DNA of 26,749 bases from Alphaproteobacteria bacterium (lineage in GTDB: Bacteria; Pseudomonadota; Alphaproteobacteria; Rhodospirillales; Rhodospirillaceae), in NCBI GenBank assembly GCA_003250275.1, contig QKGW01000206.1:1-26749 (forward strand), given 5' to 3'. Position 1 is the stretch's first letter. The number at the start of each line of letters is the position of its first letter. A model generated the notes under the pieces. The model made no database searches. It saw nothing but the letters and a program-made list of their open reading frames with translations, and was not told where the DNA came from. A program made the position numbers and the translations under genes. This document shows positions 6,565 to 14,801 of the stretch, one piece after another.

Positions 6565-7986
6565 ATGAACCGTTTCGTGCTCGCCCGTGGGGCGATGCTG
6601 ATCGCCGAGAGCGTGCTGGTGGTCGTGGCCGAGTTGCTCGACTCCCTGCCGCTCAAGGTATTCGCGGGGGGCATCGGGGCGGTGTACCTGCTGCTGGTGT
6701 TCTTCGAGGTACGCTGGTCGCGGCGCGCTTTCGTGATTCTTGCGGCGATCCTGAGCGCGGGCGCGCTGCTCTGGCGCGACGACGGCGTTTCGATCGTCGC
6801 CGACGCGTTCGTCTCCGCCGGGTTCATCCTCGCCTTCTTCGTGTCGCTCTCGACGCTGCGCACCGCGGCGGGCTCCTCGGGCTCGATCCGCCGTTGCGGC
6901 CTCTACCTCGCCACGCGCACGCCGGGCAAGCGTTACCTCGCGCTCGCGGCGGGCGGCCACTTGTTCTCGCTGGTGCTCAACTACGGCTCGATCTCGCTTC
7001 TCGGCACCCTCGTCGAGCAGGCCGAAACCGGCCCGGACGGCAAGCCGCTCAACGCGGTGCGGCTGCGGCGGATGCTGCTGGCGATCCAGCGCGGCTTCGC
7101 CTCGACCCTGTGCTGGTCGCCGCTCGCGTTTTCGATGGCGGTGGGTTCGACCCTCGTTCCCGGCGGCAGTTGGGGCGGTGCGGCGGGCTACGGCATCGCC
7201 AGCGCGGTGATGCTTACCCTGCTTGGTTGGGGCGTCGACGCCCTGTTCAAGCCGCCGCGCCCGCCCAACGCGCCGCCGCCGCCCGACCCGGTCGGCTCGT
7301 TCCGGTCGCTGCTGCCGCTGCTGATTTTGCTGTTCGCGATCGTCGTCTGCATCGCCGGGGTCCGCGCCGTCACCGGGCTCAAGGTGATCATGGCGGTGAT
7401 GGCGGTGGTGCCGGTGGTCAGCGTCGCCTGGATCGCCGCGCAGACCGCGCTGCCCACGCCGCCCGAACCGCGCCCGAGCGCGTCCGCCGTCGCCACCGAG
7501 GTGCTCTGCCGATGCCGCGACTATCTCGCGCGCGAGGTCGATTCCTACCGCGGTGAGGTGGTGCTGCTCTACATGGCGGGCTTCATCGGCAAGCTCGGCG
7601 GCAGCCTCGCCGCGCCGCTCGTCTCCGCGCATCTGCTCGACCTTTCGGCGGTGCCGGGCTGGGCGTTCCTCGTCGGCATGGTCGTCGGCGTGCCGCTGCT
7701 CGGCCAGGTCGGGATGCATCCGATCCTCGCCGCGTCGCTGATCGGGCCGCTGCTGCCCGCGCCGGAGGTGCTTGGCATCCCGCCCGACATCCTCGTGGTG
7801 GCGCTCGCGATCGGCTGGTCGTTTTCGGCGGTGAGTTCGCCGTTCACCGCCACGGTTCTGCTCATCGGCGTGTTCGGCAAGGTTCCGGCTTTGACCGTGG
7901 GGGTGAAATGGAACGGCGCTTTCCTGTTGGTCGGCGCGGTCGCCGCGTCGCTCTGGGTGCTTGGGCTCGCCGCGCTCGCGGGCTAG
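6565..7986 (+). CDS. Polytopic inner-membrane protein of unknown function
   Basis: A 473-residue protein with roughly a dozen hydrophobic segments and a central cytoplasmic or periplasmic proline-rich linker (KPPRPPNAPPPPDPVG, near residue 230). I do not recognise the family with certainty. The C-terminal half has a glycine-rich reentrant-like segment, GFIGKLGGSLAAPLV, and GQVGMHPILAASLIGPLLP, which recall the ion-transporter superfamily (arsenite, citrate and TRAP-type permeases), so a transporter is the best guess. The assigned ATG has only a weak ribosome binding site. The gene overlaps the next by 79 nt, suggesting co-transcription with the secreted hydrolase. Confidence 0.75.
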   Translation: MNRFVLARGAMLIAESVLVVVAELLDSLPLKVFAGGIGAVYLLLVFFEVRWSRRAFVILAAILSAGALLWRDDGVSIVADAFVSAGFILAFFVSLSTLRTAAGSSGSIRRCGLYLATRTPGKRYLALAAGGHLFSLVLNYGSISLLGTLVEQAETGPDGKPLNAVRLRRMLLAIQRGFASTLCWSPLAFSMAVGSTLVPGGSWGGAAGYGIASAVMLTLLGWGVDALFKPPRPPNAPPPPDPVGSFRSLLPLLILLFAIVVCIAGVRAVTGLKVIMAVMAVVPVVSVAWIAAQTALPTPPEPRPSASAVATEVLCRCRDYLAREVDSYRGEVVLLYMAGFIGKLGGSLAAPLVSAHLLDLSAVPGWAFLVGMVVGVPLLGQVGMHPILAASLIGPLLPAPEVLGIPPDILVVALAIGWSFSAVSSPFTATVLLIGVFGKVPALTVGVKWNGAFLLVGAVAASLWVLGLAALAG

Positions 7987-8822
7987 CGGCGCTTCTCGCC
8001 GGGCTCGCCTCGGCCGCGCCCGCGCTGGCCGAAATGCACGAGATCGCGCTGCCGACGCGCGACGGCCTCGAACTCCGCGCGATGCTGGCGAAGCCCGAGG
8101 GCGCGGGGCCGTTCCCCGCGATCGTCGCGCTGCACGGCTGCGGCGGTCTGTGGGCTAAATCCGGCAAGATGCGCGCCCGCGAGACCGACTGGGCGAAGCG
8201 CTTCAACGCCGCCGGTTGGGCGGTGGTGTTCCCCGACAGCTTCACCGCGCGCGGCTACGACAGCGTCTGCCACGAACGCGAGCGGCCGATCCTGCCCGAG
8301 CGCGAGCGGGTGCGCGACGCCTTCGACGCGCTCGCCTGGCTGCAGACGCAGAGCTTCGCCAAACCCGACAGGATCGCGGTGTTCGGCTGGTCGCACGGCG
8401 CGATGACGACGCTCTGGACGATCGCCTCCGCCAGCCCCGGCCGCCCGGCCGGGCTTGCGCACGACTTCGTCGGCGCGGTGGCGTTCTACCCCGGCTGCGT
8501 GCAGGTCGGCCGCACCGCGTTCACCGCCCGCGCGCCGCTGCTTGTCGAGATCGGCGCGGAGGATACCTGGAGCCTGCCGAAGCCCTGCGTCGCCCTGGCC
8601 GACGCGGCGAAGGCGCGGGGCGGGGCGGAGGTCGCGATCGACGTCTACCCCGAGGCGGTGCACGGCTTCGACCAGCCGATCGGCACGGTGCACGACGTCA
8701 CGGTGCGGAATTCGATCTACAAGAGCGGCGAAAAGACGGTTAAGGTCGGCGCGAACCCGGTGGCCCGCGCCCAGGCGATCCCCCGGGCGATGGACTGGCT
8801 GACCCGGATACTCGTGCCGTGA
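7908..8822 (+). CDS. Secreted dienelactone hydrolase-like alpha/beta hydrolase
   Basis: A 304-residue alpha/beta hydrolase. The N-terminal 41 residues are arginine-rich then hydrophobic and end in SAAPALA before EMHE, a plausible signal peptide; twin arginines at 9-13 make Tat export possible. The catalytic triad reads as Ser162 in GWSHG, Asp219 in IGAEDTW and His252 in AVHGFD; LHGCGG (75-80) fits the oxyanion region. Classical dienelactone hydrolase uses Cys, so this is a serine-type relative with unknown substrate. The ATG at 7908 follows GGGGGTG (7898-7904) and keeps the signal peptide in frame, although it overlaps the preceding gene by 79 nt. The stop overlaps the next gene start (GTGA). 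Confidence 0.88.
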   Translation: MERRFPVGRRGRRVALGAWARRARGLAALLAGLASAAPALAEMHEIALPTRDGLELRAMLAKPEGAGPFPAIVALHGCGGLWAKSGKMRARETDWAKRFNAAGWAVVFPDSFTARGYDSVCHERERPILPERERVRDAFDALAWLQTQSFAKPDRIAVFGWSHGAMTTLWTIASASPGRPAGLAHDFVGAVAFYPGCVQVGRTAFTARAPLLVEIGAEDTWSLPKPCVALADAAKARGGAEVAIDVYPEAVHGFDQPIGTVHDVTVRNSIYKSGEKTVKVGANPVARAQAIPRAMDWLTRILVP

Positions 8823-9181
8823 CCGACTACCGCTTCTTTGCCAACTGCCTGCGTTTCGTCGCGCGCCGCACCGACGCGGCGACGCCCGAGATCCGCACGA
8901 TGATGGACGACCTCGACGCGCTCGCGAACGCGGTGGAAGGCGAGGGCGCGCTGGTCGTGCCCGCGTCGCGGCGCAAGAGCGCGGCGCGCGCGCTCGCGGG
9001 CGTCGCCGGAATGCTCCAGCAGCACATCCTGCCCGAGGCGGTGGCCGCGGGCGACGCCGCGGGGGAGCGGCGGGTGCGCTGGATGATCGACGCCGCGATG
9101 GCGGCGGTGGCGGAAATCTCGGTGCACGCCGAGACCGCGGGCGAGATCGACTATCGCCAGGCGCTACCGCCCGCACCGTGA
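8819..9181 (+). CDS. Small hypothetical protein
   Basis: 120 residues, starting at a GTG whose last bases form the TGA stop of the upstream hydrolase gene, so it is probably translationally coupled. I do not recognise the family. It is rich in Ala, Arg and Glu, predicted to be largely helical, with no signal peptide or membrane segment and a single Cys (in NCLRF). Its codon bias matches its neighbours and its close packing supports a real gene. A role connected with the preceding hydrolase is possible but unproven. Confidence 0.7.
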   Translation: MTDYRFFANCLRFVARRTDAATPEIRTMMDDLDALANAVEGEGALVVPASRRKSAARALAGVAGMLQQHILPEAVAAGDAAGERRVRWMIDAAMAAVAEISVHAETAGEIDYRQALPPAP

Positions 9182-9241
9182 ATTGCCGCCCGGGGCGATT
9201 TGCGCTATAGGGCGGATGGGGAACGTCTCTCGGGGGAATCG

Positions 9242-10072
9242 ATGACGCGGTGGTGGGGTGTGGCGTTGGCGTGCGCGGCTTTGGCCTCGGCTCCGGCGAT
9301 GGCTGGAACGGTACCCGAGCGCGACGGCCTCAACGCGCTGGTGTGGAAGCAGACCAGCGCCGAATACCGCGCCGTGACGATGGGCGCGTTCGCCGCCGCA
9401 CGCGCGGCGCTCGAAACCGCGCTCGCCGATCCCGACTGGACCGCCGCGCTCGAACAGTCGGGTCCGGTGCGCGATCTGCCGCCGGCGGTGATCCTCGACC
9501 TCGACGACACCATCCTCGATACCGGCCCCTATCAGGCGTGGCTGATCACGACCGGGCGGTCCTACAGCGCGGAGAGCTTCTCCGACTGGGTGGAGGAGCG
9601 CGGCGTCGACCCGGTGCCTGGCGCGCGCGACTACCTCGCCTTTCTCGAACGCCACGGCATCACCCCGTTCTTCGTCTCCAACCGTGCCGCGCGCCTGGAA
9701 GAGGCGACCCGCGACGCGCTGACCGCCCTCGGGGTCAAGCTGCCCGCCGACGTCGACACCGTGCTGCTCAAGCGCGAGCATCGCGAGTGGGGCGTGCTCA
9801 AGGGCAGCCGCCGCGCCGTGGTCGCCGGGCGCTACCGGGTGCTCCAGATCGTCGGCGACAGCCTCGGCGATTTCTTCGATGACTTCGGCGTCAACCCTGC
9901 CCAGCGCGCCCATGCGGCGGATTCGGAGGCGCGGTATTGGGGGACCCGGTGGGTGATGCTCCCGAACCCGGTTTACGGCAGTTGGGAAAACGCTGCCGCG
10001 GAGTACAATATCAAGCTCGACGAAGACGGCCGCCGCATCGAGAAACTGCGCGCCCTCAGCCCGTGGAAGTGA
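9242..10072 (+). CDS. Secreted HAD-superfamily acid phosphatase (class B / e(P4)-like)
   Basis: A 276-residue exported phosphatase. Signal peptide residues 1-21 end in APAMA before GT. HAD motif I is DLDDT (Asp86, Asp88), motif II is FFVSNRA, a Lys in LLKREHREWGVLKG supplies motif III, and motif IV is VGDSLGDFFDDF. This arrangement, with the cap sequence TGPYQAWLITTGRSYS after motif I, fits the e(P4)/acid phosphatase class B family, which removes phosphate from nucleotides or small phosphate esters in the periplasm. There is no convincing lipobox: the only early Cys (11) comes too soon and lacks the usual Leu at -3. The ATG at 9242 has a GGGGGAA ribosome binding site; an upstream ATG at 9200 does not lead with a signal peptide. 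Confidence 0.9.
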   Translation: MTRWWGVALACAALASAPAMAGTVPERDGLNALVWKQTSAEYRAVTMGAFAAARAALETALADPDWTAALEQSGPVRDLPPAVILDLDDTILDTGPYQAWLITTGRSYSAESFSDWVEERGVDPVPGARDYLAFLERHGITPFFVSNRAARLEEATRDALTALGVKLPADVDTVLLKREHREWGVLKGSRRAVVAGRYRVLQIVGDSLGDFFDDFGVNPAQRAHAADSEARYWGTRWVMLPNPVYGSWENAAAEYNIKLDEDGRRIEKLRALSPWK

Positions 10073-10076
10073 GCCG

Positions 10077-10742
10077 ATGACCAACCGCCCGCAAGCCGCC
10101 GCCAAGAAAGCCTTTCCGGTGGTGGTGCGCCACGCGGTTCACGACCTCACCCAGCCGCTCCAGGCGCTGCGGATGCTGCTCGGGCTGCCGGGCGTGGTCG
10201 CCGAGGACAGCCGCGAGCTGCCGCGCAAGCTCGATGCCGCGCTCACCGAGATGGAGGCGCGCCTTGCGCAGGTCCAGGCGCTGGCGCGCGTGCTCGACGG
10301 TAGCACCGACGTCGAGACGCCGCGCTTGGTGTCGCTCGCCGACGTGCTCGCGCTCGCGCGGCGCGGTCGCCCCGAGCTTTGGGCCGATCCGCTGATCCGC
10401 GTGCGCAATCCGGATGCGGTGCTGAACCTGCCGCCGCGCGCCGCCGCGCTCTGCCTCAACGCGCTCGTCGACAACGCCCGCCGCGCGCGGCCGAAGTCGC
10501 GCATCGTCGTCGGCCCGCGCGAAGGCGGGCGGCGGCTGATCGTGCTCGACGACGGCGACGGCATGAACCGCGCCACCGCCGCGCGCATCGCCCGCGCGCT
10601 TGCGGGCGGCGAGGCGTCGGTGCTCGGCGTCGGGCTCGCGCTCGCGGCGTCTCTGGTGGCGGGGTGGGCGGGCGAGTGGCGCGTGGCGTCCACCGAAGGT
10701 GTCGGGTCGATCGTCGGATTTTCCGCCGCGAATCCTGCGTGA
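10077..10742 (+). CDS. Small sensorless histidine kinase-like / ChpT-like protein
   Basis: A 221-residue soluble protein made only of a dimerisation/phosphoacceptor part and an ATPase-like part. The H-box is HAVHDLTQPLQAL with His22-Asp23, typical of hybrid-type kinases (HDLxQPL). The ATP-binding half has an N-box (NALVDNARRA, Asn128/Asn133), a G1 box (LDDGDGM, about 158-163) and a G2 box (GVGLALAAS, about 184). The motifs look intact, suggesting a working kinase, while size and lack of a sensor domain resemble the phosphotransferase ChpT. Only 4 nt separate it from the phosphatase gene. No response regulator adjoins on the same strand; the REC-Hpt gene about 3 kb away is a candidate partner. 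Confidence 0.82.
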   Translation: MTNRPQAAAKKAFPVVVRHAVHDLTQPLQALRMLLGLPGVVAEDSRELPRKLDAALTEMEARLAQVQALARVLDGSTDVETPRLVSLADVLALARRGRPELWADPLIRVRNPDAVLNLPPRAAALCLNALVDNARRARPKSRIVVGPREGGRRLIVLDDGDGMNRATAARIARALAGGEASVLGVGLALAASLVAGWAGEWRVASTEGVGSIVGFSAANPA

Positions 10743-10826
10743 GCATGAAAAAACCGCACAAATCCGTGACGATCCGGGCTATGGTTGGGTAATATTCCGA
10801 ATTCCTCACCAAAGGGGGCTCGCGCG

Positions 10827-11724
10827 GTGGGATTGAAGGGGTTTCTCTCCGGCTCCAAGCCGAAGCCGGTCGCGGCTCCCGCTGCGGCGCCGGCGCGCGT
10901 CGCCGCGCCGGTTCAGGCGGAAGTCTCCTACGAGCCCGGCACCTGGCCGGCCGAACGCTTCGACGTGCTCGAGGAGGTCTGGGGCAAGGACTGCATCCAG
11001 CCCGGCAACGTCGACGACGTCGCGTCGCTGATGAACGTTTGCGCGCTCACCTCCGCCAAGACCATGCTCGACATCGGTTCCGGCCCGCAAGTTCGGCGTC
11101 TGGCTCGTCGGTCTCGAGCGTGAGGAAGCCCTGGTCGCCGAGGCGAACCGGCGTTCGCTGATCGAGGACCTCGACAAAAAAGCGGTGTTCTACGCCGCGG
11201 ACTACGAGACCCTCGCGCTCAAGCCCTCGGGCTACGACGCGATCCTCTGCCGCAACGCGCTCTCCGCCACCGCCAACCGCGAGGGCATGGCGGACCAGTT
11301 CGTCGAGGGGCTCAAGCCGAGCGGACACCTCGTCGTCGTCGACTTCGTCGTCGGCGAGGCCTCGGGCAACGAGGAGATCCTCAAGCGCCTCTACGACGGC
11401 GAAACCCCGAAGCTGCTGCCGCTGCGCGCCCAGCAGGTTGCGGGAATGCTGAAGAAGCGCAACTTCCTCATCCACGTCGCCAAGGACATCACCGATGAGG
11501 TGATGCCGCGCATTCTCGAAGGCTGGGGGCGTTTCAGCCAGAGCCTCAAGCCCGGCGTCACGCCGCGCTTCAACGCCGAGATCATCCTCGACGAATTGAC
11601 CAAATGGGAGACCCGGATGCGCGCGTTGCAGTCGGGCGCGCTTAGGGTTTACCGCTTCCACGCGACCAACTCGGCGGAGAAGAAAAAGGGCCGGGTGGGC
11701 ACTTTGAGCGATTGGAAGTATTGA
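10827..11724 (+). pseudogene. SAM-dependent methyltransferase, broken by deletion/frameshift at motif I
   Basis: Two reading frames together make one class I methyltransferase. The first runs from a GTG at 10827 (AAAGGGGG upstream at 10810-10817) through TMLDIGSGP, the start of SAM-binding motif I, then goes out of frame and stops at 11123. The second continues in another frame as RKFGVWLVGLEREEALVAEANRR, then HLVVVDFVVGE and a conserved C-terminus to a TGA at 11722-11724. Between GSGP and RKFGVW the usual GGxxRxLA stretch is missing. The frame change requires a loss of 3n+2 bases; about 26 nt would fit the family pattern. The second half has no ribosome binding site of its own. A sequencing error in this GC-rich site is possible. 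The substrate is unknown. Confidence 0.8.
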
Positions 11725-11749
11725 CAGTCTCCCGCCGCCTCAGTAAGGT
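11721..11749 (+). promoter_or_regulatory. Candidate promoter of rpmJ
   Basis: A perfect TTGACA (11721-11726), overlapping the methyltransferase stop codon, is followed after 17 nt by TAAGGT (11744-11749). It lies about 40 nt before the rpmJ start. A strong -35 with a weak -10 is common in alphaproteobacteria. Confidence 0.5.
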
Positions 11750-11790
11750 GCGCGCCTCTAACGAATGACCCAAATCGGGAATTGGATATC

Positions 11791-11916
11791 ATGAAGATTC
11801 GCAACTCTCTGAAATCCGCGAAAGCGCGGGACAAGAACTGCCGCGTGGTGCGTCGCAAGGGGCGTATCTACGTGATCAACAAGACCAACCCGCGTTTCAA
11901 GGCGCGCCAGGGCTGA
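11791..11916 (+). CDS. rpmJ: Ribosomal protein bL36, zinc-free form
   Basis: A 41-residue basic protein beginning MKIRNSLKSAK and ending NPRFKARQG, a full-length match to the alphaproteobacterial bL36 pattern. bL36 sits in the large ribosomal subunit and helps fold 23S rRNA. The zinc-binding form has three Cys and a His; here only Cys17 remains, so this is the zinc-independent type. It stands alone, as is usual for this form, between its own candidate promoter and a shared terminator. Confidence 0.96.
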   Translation: MKIRNSLKSAKARDKNCRVVRRKGRIYVINKTNPRFKARQG

Positions 11917-11935
11917 TCCCAGCTCGCGCGACGTG

Positions 11936-11965
11936 AAAAAAAAGGCGGCCCATCGGGCCGCCTTT
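11936..11965. terminator. Bidirectional terminator shared by rpmJ and pyk
   Basis: GGCGGCCC (11944-11951) and GGGCCGCC (11955-11962) form an 8-bp stem. Eight A residues (11936-11943) flank it on the left, giving a T8 tract for the minus-strand pyk transcript; three T residues on the right serve rpmJ less strongly. Confidence 0.85.
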
Positions 11966-11992
11966 CGCTTTATGGGGCGGAGCGTTCCCGCC

Positions 11993-13414
11993 TCAGACGT
12001 CCTCGACGAACGCCACCCTGAGAGAGTTGGTCGTGCCCGCGCGTCCGAACGGCACGCCCGCGGTGACGACGAGGCGTTCGCCGGGTTCGGCGAAGCCGTC
12101 GCGGATCGCGACGTGCGAGGCGCGTTGCACCGCCTCGGTGAAGCTGGTGATGCCGCTGTCGATCACCGCGTGCACGCCCCAGGCGAGGCTCAGGCGGCGC
12201 GCCACGTCGAGGTTCGGCGTGAGGCAGAGAATCGGCACCATCGGGCGCTCGCGCGCGGCGCGCAGGGTGGTCGAGCCCGAGTGGGTGAAGGTGGCGATCG
12301 CCTTCGCACCGAGGGTCTGCGCTACCTGGCGCGCGGCGGCGCTGATCGCATCCGCCGAGGTCGCCTCGGGGTCGCGGTGCGAGGCCTCGACGATGCCCTG
12401 GTATTGCGGGTCCGATTCCACCGCCTGGATGATCCGGTCCATCATCTCCACCGCCTGCACCGGGTATGCGCCCGAGGCGGTTTCGGCGGAGAGCATCACC
12501 GCGTCGGCGCCGTCGTAGACCGCGGTGGCGACGTCGGAGGCTTCCGCGCGGGTCGGCGCGGGGGCGGTGATCATGCTTTCGAGCATCTGCGTCGCGACGA
12601 TCACCGGCTTGCCCGCCGCACGGCAGGTCGAGACGATGCGCTTTTGCGCCATCGGCACGCGCTCGGGCGGGATTTCCACGCCGAGGTCTCCGCGCGCGAC
12701 CATCACCGCGTCGGACAGCTCGACGATCGCGTCGAGGTGTTCGAGCGCCGAGGGCTTTTCGAGCTTGGCAACGATGCCCGCCTGGCCGTCGACCAGCTTG
12801 CGGATTTCGGAGATGTCGTCGGGCCGCTGCACGAACGACAGCGCCACCCAGTCGACCCCGAGATCGAGGGCGAAGGCTAGGTCGGCGCGGTCCTTCTTGG
12901 TGAGCGGCGAGATGTCGAGCGTCACGCCCGGCACGTTGACGCCCTTGCGGTCCGAGAGCACACCGTCGTTGACCACCTCGGTCTCGGCGTAATCGGCGGT
13001 GGCGTGTACGACGTTGAGGCGGACGCGTCCGTCGTCGAGCAGAAGGTGCGTGCCCGGAACCAGCGCCTCGAAGATTTCCGGATGCGGCAGGCGCACGCGC
13101 TCGGTGGTGCCCGGCGCGTCGAGCAAATCGAGGCGGAAGGACTGCCCGGCGGCGAGCGCAACCTTTCCCTCGGCGAAGGTGCCGATGCGGAGCTTCGGCC
13201 CCTGCAGGTCGGCAAGCACGCCGATCGGGCGCTTGAGCCTGCGCGCGAGGGCGCGGATGGTCTCCAGGCGGGCGCGGTGGTCGTCCTGGGAGCCGTGGCT
13301 GAAGTTGAGCCGGAACACGTCGGCGCCGGCAAGGAACAGGGTCTCGATCACCTCCTCGGACGACGAGGCGGGGCCGAGGGTGGCGAGGATTTTAGCGTGT
13401 CGAAAACGTCTCAT
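11993..13414 (-). CDS. pyk: Pyruvate kinase
   Basis: A 473-residue glycolytic enzyme converting phosphoenolpyruvate and ADP to pyruvate and ATP. It starts MRRFRHAKILATLGPASS; hallmarks are FRLNFSHGSQDDH, the active-site MVARGDLGVEIP, VPMAQKRIV, and VIVATQMLESMI followed by PTRAEASDVATAVYDGADAVMLSAETA. The C-terminal allosteric domain (FTHSGSTTLRAARERP onward) is complete. The start is the ATG at 13414 with AGAGG six nt upstream; the frame stays open well upstream but without family sequence. It is transcribed toward rpmJ and ends before the shared terminator. The gene for phosphofructokinase lies 11 kb away in the same window. Confidence 0.97.
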   Translation of the reverse strand: MRRFRHAKILATLGPASSSEEVIETLFLAGADVFRLNFSHGSQDDHRARLETIRALARRLKRPIGVLADLQGPKLRIGTFAEGKVALAAGQSFRLDLLDAPGTTERVRLPHPEIFEALVPGTHLLLDDGRVRLNVVHATADYAETEVVNDGVLSDRKGVNVPGVTLDISPLTKKDRADLAFALDLGVDWVALSFVQRPDDISEIRKLVDGQAGIVAKLEKPSALEHLDAIVELSDAVMVARGDLGVEIPPERVPMAQKRIVSTCRAAGKPVIVATQMLESMITAPAPTRAEASDVATAVYDGADAVMLSAETASGAYPVQAVEMMDRIIQAVESDPQYQGIVEASHRDPEATSADAISAAARQVAQTLGAKAIATFTHSGSTTLRAARERPMVPILCLTPNLDVARRLSLAWGVHAVIDSGITSFTEAVQRASHVAIRDGFAEPGERLVVTAGVPFGRAGTTNSLRVAFVEDV

Positions 13415-13695
13415 GGTACCTCTGGGGTCTGGCACCGGTTCCCTGTCGGATCCTGACGCGACGCGCTGGCAGGAGCCGACCGGCGACGCGGTCGCGTCGG
13501 AGGTTCGGCGGCGGCCAGGGCGCCTGCGGCCCTTGGGGCCGGGCCCTTTCTTGCCCGCCGCGGAATACGGAAAGCCGCCGGAGCGGCCCTTGCCGGGGTG
13601 CGGGAAAGCCGCACCGGGGCGAGCGACGGGAGCACGAGTCCTGACCCTAGGTAGGCACCCGCGGCAAGCATTTAAAGGTCTGTAGAAGAAGGTTT
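13415..13695. other. Intergenic region upstream of pyk
   Basis: About 280 nt with no supported gene. It is GC-rich with several short inverted repeats, the clearest being GGTGCGG (13597-13603) with CCGCACC (13609-13615). I could not identify a clear promoter. The AT-richer end (13670-13700), beside the response regulator stop, has no convincing terminator stem. Confidence 0.6.
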
Positions 13696-14772
13696 TTAGA
13701 CAGTCCGCTGGGCGGCGCGGTCGATCGCGTACTTGAGCGATTTCAGGAGTTCGCGGCCGATCTCGCCGCCGTCGCCGGAGATGCGGTCGCGGATCACCGC
13801 GCGCATCGCGTCGGTGTGCGCCTTGACCACCGAAAGCGCGCTGTCGTCCTCCGGGCAGCCGGGCAGGGTGGCCTCGTAAAGCGACTTCGCGAACACCGTG
13901 ATCAGCGGGTAGCCGAAGGTGCCGCCCTGACCGCGCAGCTCGTGCGCGACCATGTTCATTTCCTGGAAGTGGTTGCGGCGGTTGTTCGGGTTGAGCAGCG
14001 CCGCCTCGGTGACCTTGGAGAGCTTGGTCAGGTAGTTCTTCGCCCAGTCGGCGAAGTCGAGCGCCTGGCGCTGGAGCGTCGTCTCGGCTTCCTCGAGTAG
14101 CGACTTCGGCAGTTCGAGGGGGCCCTTGACCCCCGCGCCGCCGACCTTCTCGCGCAGCGTGTTGGGCAGGCGGAAATACCAGACGTCGGACTGCGACTTC
14201 GGCTTCACCACCTTGTCGGCGGAATAGACGACGGTGGCGTGGCTGTCGCCGGGGCGGCGGCGTTCCTCGATGCCGCCCGGCGGGACGCCCTGCTTGCGGC
14301 GGCGGTCGGGGCCGAAATAGCTGGAGCAGGTGACGAACTGGCGCGGGTGCTCGATCACCTTCATCACCCGGTCGAGGATCGACTGGGCGGAGAACGGCTT
14401 CGCCACGAATTCGGTGACGCCGAGGTCGCGCGCGGCCTCCACGTATTCCTTGTCCGCCGCGCCCGAGATCATGATGAAGGGCATGAAGCGGTTGGCGGAT
14501 TCCTTCTGCATCCGCACCCAGCGCAGCAGCAGGAGGCCGTTGATCGGCGACATCAGGAGGTCGCACAGGATCATGTCGACGCTCATCAGGCCCGCGGCCT
14601 GGCCCTGGGTCTTGCCTGCGATCTGGAGGAACTCGATCGCCTCCTGGCCGTTGCGCGCGGTCGCGACCCAGCCGAAGCCGAGCTGCTTGAGCACGCTTTC
14701 GAGAATGTCGCGGATATAGAGATTGTCCTCGACCAGAAGAATCGACAGACGTTCGAGACTGGCGGTGCTCAC
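13696..14772 (-). CDS. Response regulator with REC and Hpt-like domains
   Basis: A 358-residue cytoplasmic signalling protein. Residues 8-140 form a receiver domain: acidic pair Glu15-Asp16, phosphoacceptor Asp71 in ILCDLLMSPINGLLLL, Ser103 in MISGAAD, and Lys125 in VAKPF. A linker follows with FGPDRRRK and a second arginine cluster near 171. The C-terminal helical part (about 222-358) contains MVAHELRGQGGTFGYPLI, an Hpt-like motif with His277 as likely phosphoacceptor. REC plus Hpt suggests a phosphorelay intermediate rather than a transcription factor; there is no DNA-binding domain. The gene has its own candidate promoter and a palindrome at its 5' end, and no adjacent kinase gene. Confidence 0.87.
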   Translation of the reverse strand: MSTASLERLSILLVEDNLYIRDILESVLKQLGFGWVATARNGQEAIEFLQIAGKTQGQAAGLMSVDMILCDLLMSPINGLLLLRWVRMQKESANRFMPFIMISGAADKEYVEAARDLGVTEFVAKPFSAQSILDRVMKVIEHPRQFVTCSSYFGPDRRRKQGVPPGGIEERRRPGDSHATVVYSADKVVKPKSQSDVWYFRLPNTLREKVGGAGVKGPLELPKSLLEEAETTLQRQALDFADWAKNYLTKLSKVTEAALLNPNNRRNHFQEMNMVAHELRGQGGTFGYPLITVFAKSLYEATLPGCPEDDSALSVVKAHTDAMRAVIRDRISGDGGEIGRELLKSLKYAIDRAAQRTV

Positions 14773-14801
14773 GGCGCTGGTGGCTTTCTACAGATTCCCC
14801 A

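Noticed and set aside
9242..9274. A possible lipobox in the acid phosphatase (e(P4) relatives are lipoproteins)
   Set aside because: The only early Cys follows ALA with just 10 residues before it and lacks Leu at the -3 position. A signal peptidase I site after AMA fits better.
13415..14566. An upstream extension of the pyk reading frame by 384 codons
   Set aside because: The extension is antisense-direction noise relative to no family; it lies over the response regulator gene in a different frame. The ATG at 13414 has a good ribosome binding site and gives the normal pyruvate kinase N-terminus.
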